This document shows, in pieces, positions 31,977-41,590 of a stretch of DNA of 64,000 nucleotides. The notes under the pieces are model-generated. The model made no database searches and had not been told where the DNA came from. It saw only the letters and a list, made by a program, of their open reading frames with translations. The stretch is taken from the NCBI GenBank assembly GCA_963715455.1, contig OY970245.1:2170001-2234000 (forward strand). The letters are read 5' to 3'. Source of the stretch: VRUE01 sp963715455. Lineage in GTDB: Bacteria > Actinomycetota > Thermoleophilia > Solirubrobacterales > 70-9. The position numbers and the translations under genes were made by a program. Each line of letters begins with the position of its first letter. Within the stretch, counting starts at the first letter, position 1.

Positions 31977-34900
31977 TTATTCTGACAGCGAGGTCGTCAA
32001 ACCGTCAAGCGAACCCATCGAGGAGTCACTGAAGACACTCGCCATGTCCGGGTACAGCGGGTCCGGGGCTATCGGCGCCATATAGGTCGTGGATCCTCCG
32101 GACGAGTTGATGCCAACGGCCAGGTTCGTGCCCTCGATCCATACCGGACCGCCGCTGTCTCCGGGCTCGATCGGTGCATCGAAGGACCACTGTTTCAGGG
32201 GGGTCGCAGGGCCGACGCATTCTCCGTTTTCGACGACTTCGCATTGGTTGTATGAGACAGGCTCGGCGACGATTACGGGACCGCAGGTCTTCTGCCGGCC
32301 AAATTCTTCCCAGGTCGTGGCGCCGGCATGGCAGAGGATCATCCCGGGCTCCACGGTGGACATGCCGCGGACCGCGAGCGGCTCACCACCGTCGAGGATG
32401 CGCCTCGGCTCGATGTGCTCCGTCAGGCGAACGGCGGCCGCGTCGAGCGGGCGATAGGGAGACGCGTGGTGGGCGTACCCATGTCGCTTCATGTACCCCG
32501 CGATGCGATGGGTGTTTTCGTTCAGTTCGGAGAGTTTGAACGGCGAGGTCGGTCCCGGGCCCCGCACGATGGCGCCGTTGAGAGGCCCGCAATGGGCCGC
32601 GGTGAGCGCGAACAGCCGCAGCACGGTCGATCCGTCGGCGGGTTTGGTCGCGTATTCGTATGCGCCGACGGACGAGGTGCAGAGACCTGATTCGACTCCG
32701 TTCACGTGATAGGCGGTGATCCGCTCGCCGCCATGGATCTTCCCGGTTATCCGTGCCCTGAGCCCCGCCGACGCAATCGGCGGCGAGTGATAGACCGTGA
32801 TTGGCGCTTGCGCTCCCAGCTGTATGTCGAGCAACGATTTGGCGGCGGTCGTGTTCGAGCTCCCAACGCGGACGCGGTTCGCCAGGATGTCTATCCCGGC
32901 AGAGTGAATCTGCGCCTGCGGATTGGAGCTCGAGATCGACATCACCTGGCTCTGCAGTCCACTGAGGGCGGAAAGGGCGTTGAGGGGCACCGGCGCGAAG
33001 CCAGTCACCCGCTGGGGGGCGATCAGGCTCAGGGCGGCCTTCAGGTTGGCGATCTGCGTCCCCTGGTTAGCGGTGAAGCCGACCCGGATCAGGCCCCCGG
33101 CGGCTTCGTCGATGTAGGTGCCGGCATAGGTGCCGGGAGCCTGGGCTCTCGCCCAGGCGTCGATCGCGCCGATGTCCTGCCCGGCATAGGAGAGCCTGTA
33201 GTCGAGCTCGGCGACTTCCGCCGCGCGCAGCGGCACGCCCCAGCGTTCCCATGATGCCCGCGCCACTTCTCCAGCCGGGGTATGGGGGGTGTTCCAATCA
33301 CCAATCGAGTTCCAGACCCGTTCGGCGATCGCTTTCTCGTTGCCTTTGAGGTCAAGGTCGAGTCCGTGTTCTTCCCGGAATTTCAAGACGTCGGCGAATT
33401 TCGCCGCTTCCTCGGCTTCTGGGTCCGGCGGGGGGGTATAGGGAATGTTTACCCAGAATCTCTCGCTTTCAGCCTTCCCGTCTGTGTTGGTGACGATCAC
33501 TTCCACGTAGACGATCCCCGGTGCCCAGTCGCCGGTGTTGGTGACCCAGAGATCATCAAGTGGATCGCACTCGACTTCTTCCGTTTCGAGATCCTCATCG
33601 CAAGTCTTTTCGCTGACCAGCACGTTGCCGTTGGCGACGATCTCAATCGAGGCGATGCCTTCGACATGACTGGCGAAGACGTCGAGCTCGTAGTCGCCGG
33701 TTTCGATCGGCCCCGCAGTTTCCCTGTTCTGGTAGAGGCTGCCCGTCAGCTGGACTTCAGGCGGGGATTCGGTGTTCCACCACTTGAGCACCGAGCCGTC
33801 CGCTCCTATCTCATAGACAATTGCCGGCTCGCCTTCGGCATCGACGGTCGTGCGCCGCGGTTCCTCTTTGTAAATGAAGTAGGTGGCCTTGGCGGGTTCT
33901 CCGCCCGCAGGGTCGACGGTCACCTTTTTGACTCGCCCTGCGGAGTCGTATTCGACTTCGCCCCAGGTTCCGTTGGGGAGGGTGACTTTAGCCAGACGGT
34001 CCTCTTTGTCGTACTCGTACTCCGTTTCTCCCTGCTCGCCATCGACTGCGGTCAACAGCGCGTCATCGTGGCTATAGGTGGTTTCGCCTGCCTCTGGACC
34101 ATCGACGACTTCGACGAGCCCTTCGTCCAGCTCGACCTGCACCGATGCGTCGCCGTCACCGGGCAGCGGTGGCAGTTCCTCGGTCGGAATCCACTTTTGG
34201 AGGCGATGGTTGCCACCATCCACAACCCAGACATCGCCCACCAGATCCGCCTCCAGCCCGACCGGAGCGCTGAGGTTGAGCTGCCCGTCGCCGGAGCCCG
34301 ACTCGCCGAATTCGGTGAGCAGGTCGCCGTAGGGGGTGAAGCCCTCGATGCGGTGGTGTTCTGTGTCGGCGACCCAGACGGTGCCGTTTGAGTCGACGTC
34401 GATCCCATAGGGCTTGAAGGCGGCTGCGCCGGAGCCTTTCCACTGGCGCAGGAATTCGCCCGCCGGGTTGAAGGCCTGGATGCGGTTGTTGTTGCGGTCT
34501 GCGACCCAGAGGTTGCCTTCTGCGTCGAAGTCGAGGCCGGCGGGAGCTTTGACCTGGCCTGGGCCCGTGCCGCTCGGCGCGATCACTTTGACGAATTCGC
34601 CGTTGGCTTTGAACTTCTGGATGCGATTGATGAGGTCGCCGACGTAGATGTTGCCGGCGGCATCGATCGCCAGCCCTGCGGTCCCGAAGAGTTGGCCGTT
34701 ACCGGCGCCGGCGCTGCCGAATTTGGAGATGAAGACGCCTTCTTTGCTGAACTGCTGGACGCGGGAGTTGTTCGTGTCGGCAACCCAGATGTCGCCTTCG
34801 GGGTCGATCGCGATCGCGCTCGGCTGGTTTAGCTGGCCGTCGCCCGAGCCCTGGGAGCCGAAGGCTTTGAGGAAGTTGCCGGCGCCGTCGAACTTCTGGA

Positions 34901-37900
34901 CGCGGTTGTTTTCCTTGTCGAGGACGTAGATGTTTCGCTGGGCGTCGATCGCGAGGTCGGCGGGGTGTTTGAACTGGCCGTCGCCGGAGCCTTCTGTGCC
35001 GAGGGAGGATTGGTAGGAGAGGTCGTATTTGACGCTCTGCTCGGCGAGCCAACGCTGCACGCGATGGTTGCCGCCGTCGGCGATCCAGATGCGGCCCACC
35101 AGATCCGCCTCCAGCCCGACCGGAGCGCTGAGGTTGAGCTGCCCGTCGCCGGAGCCCGAGGAGCCGAATTGGGTGAGCAGGTCGCCGTAGGGGGTGAAGC
35201 CCTCGATGCGGTGGTGGTCTGTGTCGGTGACCCAGACGGCGCCGTTGGCGTCGACGTCGATCCCGTAGGGCTTGAAGGCGGCGGCACCGGAGCCTTTCCA
35301 TTGGCGCAGGAATTCGCCCGCCGGGTTGAAGGCCTGCACCCGGTTGTTGTTGCGGTCGGCGACCCAGAGGTTGCCTTCGGCGTCGAAGTCGAGACCGGCG
35401 GGAGCTTTGACCTGGCCCGGGCCCGTGCCGCTCGGCGCGATCACTTTGACGAATTCGCCGTTGGCTTTCAGCTTTTGGACGCGGTTGCTGAGGTCGCCGA
35501 CGTAGACGTTGCCCGCCGAGTCGATCGCGATCCCTTCGGGGATGAAGAACTGACCGTTGCCGGTGCCGAGAGAGCCAAACTTGGAGACAAATTCGCCGTT
35601 GGCGTTGAACTGCTGAACGCGGTAGTTGTTGCGATCGACGACCCAGATGTCGCCTTCGGGGTCGATCGCGATCGCGGTGGGCTGTTTGAACTGGCCGTCG
35701 CCGGTGCCTTCGGCGCCAAAGGCTTTGAGGAAGTTGCCGGCACCGTCGAACTTCTCGACGCGGTTGTTTTCCTTGTCGACGACGTAGATGTTTCGCTGGG
35801 CGTCGATCGCGAGATCGGCGGGGTGTTTGAACTGGCCGTCGCCGGTGCCTTCGGCGCCGAGGGAGGATTGGTAGGAGAGGTCGTATTTGAAATCGCCCCC
35901 CGCCAACCACCTACCGACCCGCTGGTTGCCGGTGTCGGTGACCCAGATGTCGCCGCTGGGGTCGGCGATCAGGCCCGAAGGCGTTTTCGAGAGGTTGAGC
36001 TGGCCGTCGCCAGAGCCCTGCTCGCCGAATTCGGCGAGCAGGGCTCCGTAGGGGGTGAAGCCCTCGACGCGGTGGTGTTCGGTGTCGCCGACCCAGACCG
36101 TGCCTTTGGCGTCGACATCGATCGCGAAGGGCTTGAAGGCGGCGGCACCGGAGCCTTGCCATTGGCGCAGGAATTCGCCCGCCGGGTTGAAGGCCTGCGC
36201 CCGGTTGTTGCTGCGGTCGGCGACCCAGAGGTTGCCTTCGGCGTCGATGTCGAGGCCGGCGGGGGAGCTGACCTGGCCAGCGCCGCTGCCGCTGGCGGCG
36301 ATCAGTTCGAGGAATTCGCCGTTCGGTTTGAACTTCTGGATGCGGCTGGGCAGGGCGTCGGCGACGTAGAGGTTGCCGGCGGCATCGATCGCCAGGCCCT
36401 GCGGAAGGCCGAGTTTGCCGGCTTCGGATCCGTAGGAGCCGAACTTGCTGATGAAGGCGCCTTCTTTGCTGAACTGCTGGACGCGGGAGTTGAATTGGTC
36501 GGCGACCCAGACGTCGCCTTCGGGGTCGACCGCGATCGCGGTCGGCGTGTTGAACTGGCCGTCTCCCGAACCTTTGGTGCCAAAGGCTTTGAGGAAGTTG
36601 CCGGCGCCGTCGAACTTCTCGATGCGATTGTTTTCCTTGTCGACGACGTAGATGTTTCGCTGGGCGTCGATCGCGACGTCGGCGGGGCGTTTGAACTGGC
36701 CGTCGCCGGAGCCTTCTGTGCCGAAGGAGGATTGGTAGGTGGGGACTTCCGGCTCGGGCTCGCTGTATGTGGCGGTGGCCGGGTCTTCGACCGCCATCGC
36801 GGCGAGATCGCCTTCTTCGTAGTCGTAGTCGATCGTTGCGGAGCCGGAAGTCCGCAGCTCCTTGACCTTGCCGGCTTTGTCGAAAGCGATCGTTGCATCC
36901 GTTTCGCCGGTCTGGTCTTCGACTTCGTAGCCGCCGTCCGCTTCCTTCGTCACCACCGCCTGTAGCTTCGGGTCGAAGTGCTCGCCTTCCGGTTCTGTCG
37001 GCAGCTGAACCGCACTCTCTACCGCACCGGTCGTGCGCAGCACCGAGGCCAGCTGCGGCGGAACTTCGGCTTCGGTCTCTTCTGGTTCGAGCTGCGGCGT
37101 TTGGGCGAGCGTCCAGCCATCGCCCCACTCGGTGTTGTCTTCCTCGGGGAGCTGGGAGTTGTAGAAGCGTTCGACTTCGAGATCCACCGCCGGGCCTTCA
37201 ACGTCAACATCCTTCTGCCGGAAAACGAGGTTGCCGTTGACCACGTTGACCGCTAGTTCTGGGCGGCTCGGATGCTCTTCCTCGCCTTCGTTGCCGGTGC
37301 CGTCGGGGAGCGGGAAGTAGTGCATTACGTACTCGTCTTTCATCCCGGTAGCAGGGATGTATTCGAATTCGCGTTCTTCTTCTTTTGCGTTGCCGACTTG
37401 ATCTTCGACGACCACTTTTAGTTTGTGAACTGGGTCGCCGTTGAGGGTGTTGAGATAGACGGGAAAGACCTCTTCCATCGGGCAGCTGTATTCGGGCCCG
37501 GAGCACCCCTGCGGGGACCATGGGACTTCCTTTTCTTCCCCGTCGACGAAGACGGCGATGTCCTTGACGCCCGAGCGCCTCGCTTTCGCTTCCGTTTTCG
37601 GATTGCCGGTCGTCGCCTTGTCGGTGGCGGCGATCTTCAGGTTGTAGACGGGCAGGCGCAGCTGCGGCACTTCCTCTGCGCTTTCTTCGCCGGCTTCTTC
37701 GGCTTCTTCGATCGCCTCGGTGAGCTGGCCTTCGAGCTCGACGTCGGGTTTGGTGCGGTCGAGCCTCGTCGTCCACTGATAGCTGGCGGAGACATGATTT
37801 GGATCGGAATTGGGGCTGGCGCCGAGCGGGTCATAAGCGGAGATGCTGGCGCCCCGCTCGCCTTCGGCGAAATAGCCGACGCCGAAGTTCGCTTCGCGAC

Positions 37901-39653
37901 CGGCTGGGCATTGGTTGACGTAGGTGCCGGCGCAGCTGCCGATGGTGTGCGGGGCGGCGCCTTCAGGGCTGAGGGTGATCCCGGTTACGCCGAGTCCGGG
38001 ATCGCTCACATAGGTCGTGACCGAGATGTCTTTGACCCAGTTTCCCGTCGCACCGCCAACCCAATTGATCGTCGGCGCCTCGGGGTCCTTCTGCTGCACG
38101 GTGACGCCGGCAACTTCGAAAGTGATGGCGCATTTGTGTTGGACAGCCGAAGCGCCGACGCCGATCCCGACCACCGCCTGGCGCACACCCGGAGTGCCGC
38201 CTGTAGCCCAGTATGCGCTGGTCCAGCTGCTTCCCCCATACCAAAGGCCGGCTCCCACATACGTGCCCGTGCCCGGATTGAAGAGTCCGGCGTAGCCGTG
38301 GGGTTGGTTTGTCGGCTGTTCGGTGGCGCAGTTTCCGGGCAACGTGAACGTGTCACCGCCGAAGCCGGCGGCGGAGATATAGGTCGTCGCGCCGTGGGTC
38401 GTCCAGACCCAATGGCCGAAGCTCCCCCCCGCATAGGAGTAGGAGCTGCCTTTGGCGCGGATTCCCAAGACCGGACTTTTCCACATTTCGTATTGGTCGT
38501 TCCAGGCCGGGCCCCAGTTGCCAAAGGGGGCGTTCTCTTCAATGTAGGCCGGGTCGACGAGGATCGGGTAGGCAAGGTCGCGGGAGCGATGCGCAACCTC
38601 AAGAGTGAGCGAGCTGCCCTCGACGCTCATCGCCACCGACACCGGGCTTCCCTGAGCGTCGACCGCCCACGGTGGCGGTATCGAGACGATCCGTTCCTTC
38701 GACGCCGAGATGACTTCGGCCCCGCCGGCTTCGGTCGGAGCGAGGAGCGTTTCGGGTGGCAGGCCGAGGTCGAAGCGAAGCGCCTCCGGGCTATCGGGCG
38801 AGCGCAGTTGCTGGAAGACCTCGACACCGCCCGCGACCGGCGCCAAGATCGTGTCCGTCGCCTTCTCCGTTTCCGGGTAGATGAGGCCAACGTCCTCGAC
38901 CGGCCGCGCTTGACTGTCGGCACTCGCGGGCAGGTCGAATCTTAGGCCGCTGGCGAGACGAACCGAGCCGAGGGCCGAGTCGGGAAGGCTCAATTCCGCC
39001 AACGGGTTCTTCGGCGTGAAACTGTCGCCGGATCGTTCGAGATTGAGGTCCAGCGGCTGCTTGGAACCCTGGCCCACTTCGCTCTGAACTGGAATCGAGG
39101 ATTCGAGCAGCGAACGCTCGCCCTGTTCGTCGGAGACCAGCGCCGCATTGGTTCCGAGCGGTTCGACGTTTTCGAGATCGGTTAGCAGCCGAGCTGGATC
39201 GGCGTTCAGCGCCGCAAGCTCTTCGGGGAAGAATTGCGCCAGCAGGCCTTCGGCCTCATCCGCTGAGATGCTGGCGAAGGCGCGTCTCGATTCTTCGCGC
39301 TGGCGGATCGCCTCCTCGCTTTCGAGCCAGCGTTCCTTCGCGGCTTCGGCGCGTTCGGTCGCCTCGATGTCTTCCTGGACAAGCTCGGCACTGGGAGGTG
39401 ACACATTGCCGGGCGCCACCTCTCCGGCCTCTGGTTCGATCGGTACCGGCGCCTCACCGGGCTGGTCACCGGCTTCGGCCTCATCCCCTTTCGCGCCACC
39501 GGAGGCGGTGTGTGTGGATCCCCAGGCCGATCCCCCCAAGATCGGAGCGGCCGTACAGAGAAAGCACAGGACGGCAAACACAATCAGCCAGCGTGCCTGT
39601 CTGGGCGCGCATCTTGCTACCTCGCCGTTTCCCCCGCTTCGCGATTTGGTCAA
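31977..39653 (-). CDS. giant secreted NHL-repeat protein with C-terminal trypsin-like protease
   Basis: A 2558-residue exported protein. In order: signal sequence (~20-42), Glu/Ala-rich helical segment (~50-140), beta-rich region with lectin-like look (~370-480), RHS/YD-like region (YVMHYFPLPDG, LEVERFYNSQLP, ~760-960), three near-identical blocks of six NHL repeats (~970-1820, blades such as GNIYVVDKENNRIEKFD), a YD-repeat stretch (EYEYDKEDRLAKVTLPNG), a pro-domain-like helical part (~2090-2230) and an S1-type protease: His in LTAAHC (~2354), Asp in LDAAAVRL (~2409), Ser2500 in GDSGGPVW. The combination suggests a cell-surface scaffold with its own protease. No sorting signal is seen. Confidence 0.8.
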   Translation of the reverse strand: MTKSRSGGNGEVARCAPRQARWLIVFAVLCFLCTAAPILGGSAWGSTHTASGGAKGDEAEAGDQPGEAPVPIEPEAGEVAPGNVSPPSAELVQEDIEATERAEAAKERWLESEEAIRQREESRRAFASISADEAEGLLAQFFPEELAALNADPARLLTDLENVEPLGTNAALVSDEQGERSLLESSIPVQSEVGQGSKQPLDLNLERSGDSFTPKNPLAELSLPDSALGSVRLASGLRFDLPASADSQARPVEDVGLIYPETEKATDTILAPVAGGVEVFQQLRSPDSPEALRFDLGLPPETLLAPTEAGGAEVISASKERIVSIPPPWAVDAQGSPVSVAMSVEGSSLTLEVAHRSRDLAYPILVDPAYIEENAPFGNWGPAWNDQYEMWKSPVLGIRAKGSSYSYAGGSFGHWVWTTHGATTYISAAGFGGDTFTLPGNCATEQPTNQPHGYAGLFNPGTGTYVGAGLWYGGSSWTSAYWATGGTPGVRQAVVGIGVGASAVQHKCAITFEVAGVTVQQKDPEAPTINWVGGATGNWVKDISVTTYVSDPGLGVTGITLSPEGAAPHTIGSCAGTYVNQCPAGREANFGVGYFAEGERGASISAYDPLGASPNSDPNHVSASYQWTTRLDRTKPDVELEGQLTEAIEEAEEAGEESAEEVPQLRLPVYNLKIAATDKATTGNPKTEAKARRSGVKDIAVFVDGEEKEVPWSPQGCSGPEYSCPMEEVFPVYLNTLNGDPVHKLKVVVEDQVGNAKEEEREFEYIPATGMKDEYVMHYFPLPDGTGNEGEEEHPSRPELAVNVVNGNLVFRQKDVDVEGPAVDLEVERFYNSQLPEEDNTEWGDGWTLAQTPQLEPEETEAEVPPQLASVLRTTGAVESAVQLPTEPEGEHFDPKLQAVVTKEADGGYEVEDQTGETDATIAFDKAGKVKELRTSGSATIDYDYEEGDLAAMAVEDPATATYSEPEPEVPTYQSSFGTEGSGDGQFKRPADVAIDAQRNIYVVDKENNRIEKFDGAGNFLKAFGTKGSGDGQFNTPTAIAVDPEGDVWVADQFNSRVQQFSKEGAFISKFGSYGSEAGKLGLPQGLAIDAAGNLYVADALPSRIQKFKPNGEFLELIAASGSGAGQVSSPAGLDIDAEGNLWVADRSNNRAQAFNPAGEFLRQWQGSGAAAFKPFAIDVDAKGTVWVGDTEHHRVEGFTPYGALLAEFGEQGSGDGQLNLSKTPSGLIADPSGDIWVTDTGNQRVGRWLAGGDFKYDLSYQSSLGAEGTGDGQFKHPADLAIDAQRNIYVVDKENNRVEKFDGAGNFLKAFGAEGTGDGQFKQPTAIAIDPEGDIWVVDRNNYRVQQFNANGEFVSKFGSLGTGNGQFFIPEGIAIDSAGNVYVGDLSNRVQKLKANGEFVKVIAPSGTGPGQVKAPAGLDFDAEGNLWVADRNNNRVQAFNPAGEFLRQWKGSGAAAFKPYGIDVDANGAVWVTDTDHHRIEGFTPYGDLLTQFGSSGSGDGQLNLSAPVGLEADLVGRIWIADGGNHRVQRWLAEQSVKYDLSYQSSLGTEGSGDGQFKHPADLAIDAQRNIYVLDKENNRVQKFDGAGNFLKAFGSQGSGDGQLNQPSAIAIDPEGDIWVADTNNSRVQQFSKEGVFISKFGSAGAGNGQLFGTAGLAIDAAGNIYVGDLINRIQKFKANGEFVKVIAPSGTGPGQVKAPAGLDFDAEGNLWVADRNNNRIQAFNPAGEFLRQWKGSGAAAFKPYGIDVDSNGTVWVADTEHHRIEGFTPYGDLLTEFGESGSGDGQLNLSAPVGLEADLVGDVWVVDGGNHRLQKWIPTEELPPLPGDGDASVQVELDEGLVEVVDGPEAGETTYSHDDALLTAVDGEQGETEYEYDKEDRLAKVTLPNGTWGEVEYDSAGRVKKVTVDPAGGEPAKATYFIYKEEPRRTTVDAEGEPAIVYEIGADGSVLKWWNTESPPEVQLTGSLYQNRETAGPIETGDYELDVFASHVEGIASIEIVANGNVLVSEKTCDEDLETEEVECDPLDDLWVTNTGDWAPGIVYVEVIVTNTDGKAESERFWVNIPYTPPPDPEAEEAAKFADVLKFREEHGLDLDLKGNEKAIAERVWNSIGDWNTPHTPAGEVARASWERWGVPLRAAEVAELDYRLSYAGQDIGAIDAWARAQAPGTYAGTYIDEAAGGLIRVGFTANQGTQIANLKAALSLIAPQRVTGFAPVPLNALSALSGLQSQVMSISSSNPQAQIHSAGIDILANRVRVGSSNTTAAKSLLDIQLGAQAPITVYHSPPIASAGLRARITGKIHGGERITAYHVNGVESGLCTSSVGAYEYATKPADGSTVLRLFALTAAHCGPLNGAIVRGPGPTSPFKLSELNENTHRIAGYMKRHGYAHHASPYRPLDAAAVRLTEHIEPRRILDGGEPLAVRGMSTVEPGMILCHAGATTWEEFGRQKTCGPVIVAEPVSYNQCEVVENGECVGPATPLKQWSFDAPIEPGDSGGPVWIEGTNLAVGINSSGGSTTYMAPIAPDPLYPDMASVFSDSSMGSLDGLTTSLSE
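34180..36740 (-). repeat. three tandem ~860-bp DNA repeats encoding NHL propeller blocks
   Basis: Within the giant gene, three consecutive units of about 860 bp (roughly 36740-35890, 35880-35010 and 35000-34180) are near-identical over long stretches at the DNA level, each encoding six NHL repeats and starting with a YQSS(F/L)G(T/A)EG segment. High nucleotide identity points to recent tandem duplication or gene conversion. Confidence 0.8.
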
Positions 39654-39889
39654 ATCGCGGCTGACTATTAGTCATCTTGCCATCAATTCCAATACCAAAA
39701 AATTGAGGTTTCGAAATCGCTTCGTTTTCTGAAGTTGTCATGACATTTTCTTGCACTCTGGCCTCGCGATCCACCTGTTGCTACCCCTCGTCCCACTCCA
39801 AAGTGCCGACCTACCTGAGATTGAAGCGCCTCGAGAAGAGCATGTCGCGCTACCTAATCGACCAGCGATCGCCTTCGTGCACCAGTACC

Positions 39890-40603
39890 TCAAGGAGCTG
39901 GACGTTCAGCCACCACATCAGAGCCCGGCTGCGCCTGCTCGTCGCGGCGCTTGATCAGCAGCCACTGCGGCTTCTCGCCACCGCGCGTGCGCTGCAGGGC
40001 GAAACCGCCGCGCAGCTTCTCGCCGTGCAGAACGAAGACGGCGTGGCCGCGATCGAGCGCCTCCGGCCAGGCGACCCGGCCGCCCTGCTCGTACTGACCA
40101 CGATCCCAGAGCTTCACCCAGCCGCCGTCGGTCTCACCCTCGAACTCGTTGTGCGCCAGTGAGTGGTCGGCGACCTGCAGGGCGAGCCGTTTGACCGCCG
40201 GGTCCATCGACGGGCCCTTGGGCACCGCCCAGGAGCGCATCGCGCCGTCCACCTCGAGGCGCAGGTCAAAGTGATGGGCGGTGGCGGCGTGCTCCTGGAC
40301 GACGAAGACACCGGCCCTGACCCCGCGAATCGCGAACTGCTCGTGGCCCTCGACCTTGACCCGCTCGATCTCCACCTCGTCGACCTGCGCTCCGCGCGGC
40401 CCCTTGCCCAGGAAAGCGATCAACTCCTCCACCTCCTGCTCTGTCCCCTCGGCATGGACCTGGACGCTGCCGTCCTCGGCATTGCGAACCCAGCCCATCA
40501 CGCCGAGCTGGCGCGCACGGCGCAGCGCAGCGTCCCGGTACCCGACGCCCTGCACCCTGCCGCGCACCGCGGCGCGCGCTGCCGTATTCAGATCCGCTCG
40601 CAC
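39890..40603 (-). CDS. acylphosphatase domain fused to LigD-type 3'-phosphoesterase domain
   Basis: A 237-residue two-domain protein. Residues ~8-95 are an acylphosphatase: VRGRVQGVGYRDAALRRARQLGVMGWVRNAEDGSVQV contains the catalytic Arg and Asn. Residues ~98-220 are the LigD 3'-phosphoesterase fold: FVVQEHAATAHHFDLRLEVDG, SWAVPKGPSMDP and the C-terminal WLLIKRRD. Stand-alone phosphoesterase domains process DNA 3' ends in non-homologous end joining; acylphosphatases hydrolyse acyl phosphates. No Ku or ligase gene is adjacent. The 5' end overlaps the following DUF11/RTX gene by 16 nt. Why the two hydrolases are joined is unknown. Confidence 0.82.
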   Translation of the reverse strand: MRADLNTAARAAVRGRVQGVGYRDAALRRARQLGVMGWVRNAEDGSVQVHAEGTEQEVEELIAFLGKGPRGAQVDEVEIERVKVEGHEQFAIRGVRAGVFVVQEHAATAHHFDLRLEVDGAMRSWAVPKGPSMDPAVKRLALQVADHSLAHNEFEGETDGGWVKLWDRGQYEQGGRVAWPEALDRGHAVFVLHGEKLRGGFALQRTRGGEKPQWLLIKRRDEQAQPGSDVVAERPAP

Positions 40604-41484
40604 CCGCGAGTCGAGTCTACGCCGGCACCACCGCGGCAGCGGTCGGTACCGGGCCCTCCGCGGAGGCGATCGGCGCCGCGGTTCCCCTTGAGTAGGTCAG
40701 GCCCGGCGCCGCCCTTCAGCAGGTCGGGGCCGCCGCGGCCGAAGAGGCGGTCCGCGCCACCGCCACCAAAGACTCGATCGGCCGCAGCACCGACACCGAC
40801 GACGTCGGCGCCGCTCCCGGCGCAGACCAGATCGCGGCCGCCGAGCGCGGCGATCGTGTCGTTGCCCTGGAAGGTGGCAATCACGTCGCGACCCGGGGTG
40901 CCGGTGATCGAGTCATCGCCAGCCGTTCCGGCGATCGAGATGGCAACCCCGCGGCAGGTGGCCGCCGGGCCCACGACGCTGGTCGCCGCAGTGACTTTGT
41001 CGTTTGCCCCAACCGGGTCTTTCTGTTCGCCCTTGACGCTCGCGGTGTTGCCGATCACCCCCGTTTTGCGGGGGATGACCGCGAGTGTCACCGTCGCGGG
41101 ACCGCCGTAGCTGACCAGTCCCGGAGGGCCGAGCTGGCCGAGGTCGCAGGTGACTTTCCTGCCCTTGCGCGTGCATTTACCCGCGGTCGAGACGGCCGAG
41201 ACGAAATCGACCCCTTTGGGCAGCTGATCGGTTACCCGCACGCCAGTGGCAATGTCAGGCCCAAGGTTCTGCACGCCGATCGTGTAGGTGAGCACCGTGC
41301 CCACGACGACCGGGTCAGGGGTATCCACCTTGCTGATCGCCAAATCCGCCGAGCCCGCTTTTTTGGCCGCCATACCCACTCCGACCGAGGCGAGCACGAG
41401 AGCGAGCGCCGCGCACAGGACAAGCAACGCTCGCAGCGCGTGTCGCTTGTGCGTCCTTTGCCTAGAGCCCAGCTGGCGGTTCAT
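40588..41484 (-). CDS. secreted DUF11-domain protein with RTX-like calcium-binding repeats
   Basis: A 298-residue exported protein. After a hydrophobic signal, residues ~40-150 form a DUF11 (conserved repeat) domain: DLAISKVDTPDPVVVGTVLTYTIGVQN and VRVTDQLPKGVDFVSA. The C-terminal ~120 residues contain Gly-Asp-rich nonapeptide-like repeats (GTAGDDSITGTPGRDVIA, GGGGADRLFGRGGPDLL) that bind calcium in RTX-type beta rolls. I used the start at 41484, preceded by GAGGAGGGC at ideal distance; the longer frame starting at 41535 has no signal at its end. It is a likely surface protein. Confidence 0.85.
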   Translation of the reverse strand: MNRQLGSRQRTHKRHALRALLVLCAALALVLASVGVGMAAKKAGSADLAISKVDTPDPVVVGTVLTYTIGVQNLGPDIATGVRVTDQLPKGVDFVSAVSTAGKCTRKGRKVTCDLGQLGPPGLVSYGGPATVTLAVIPRKTGVIGNTASVKGEQKDPVGANDKVTAATSVVGPAATCRGVAISIAGTAGDDSITGTPGRDVIATFQGNDTIAALGGRDLVCAGSGADVVGVGAAADRVFGGGGADRLFGRGGPDLLKGGAGPDLLKGNRGADRLRGGPGTDRCRGGAGVDSTRGCERI

Positions 41485-41590
41485 TTGCCCTCCTCGTCCT
41501 CGTTTTGCCCTTTTGCCCCTATTTGCTAAACGCAAACCAGAGCCGCCCGTCAGGCAATACTGAGGGCGCTTCGCTAGCTGACGCGCAGAC

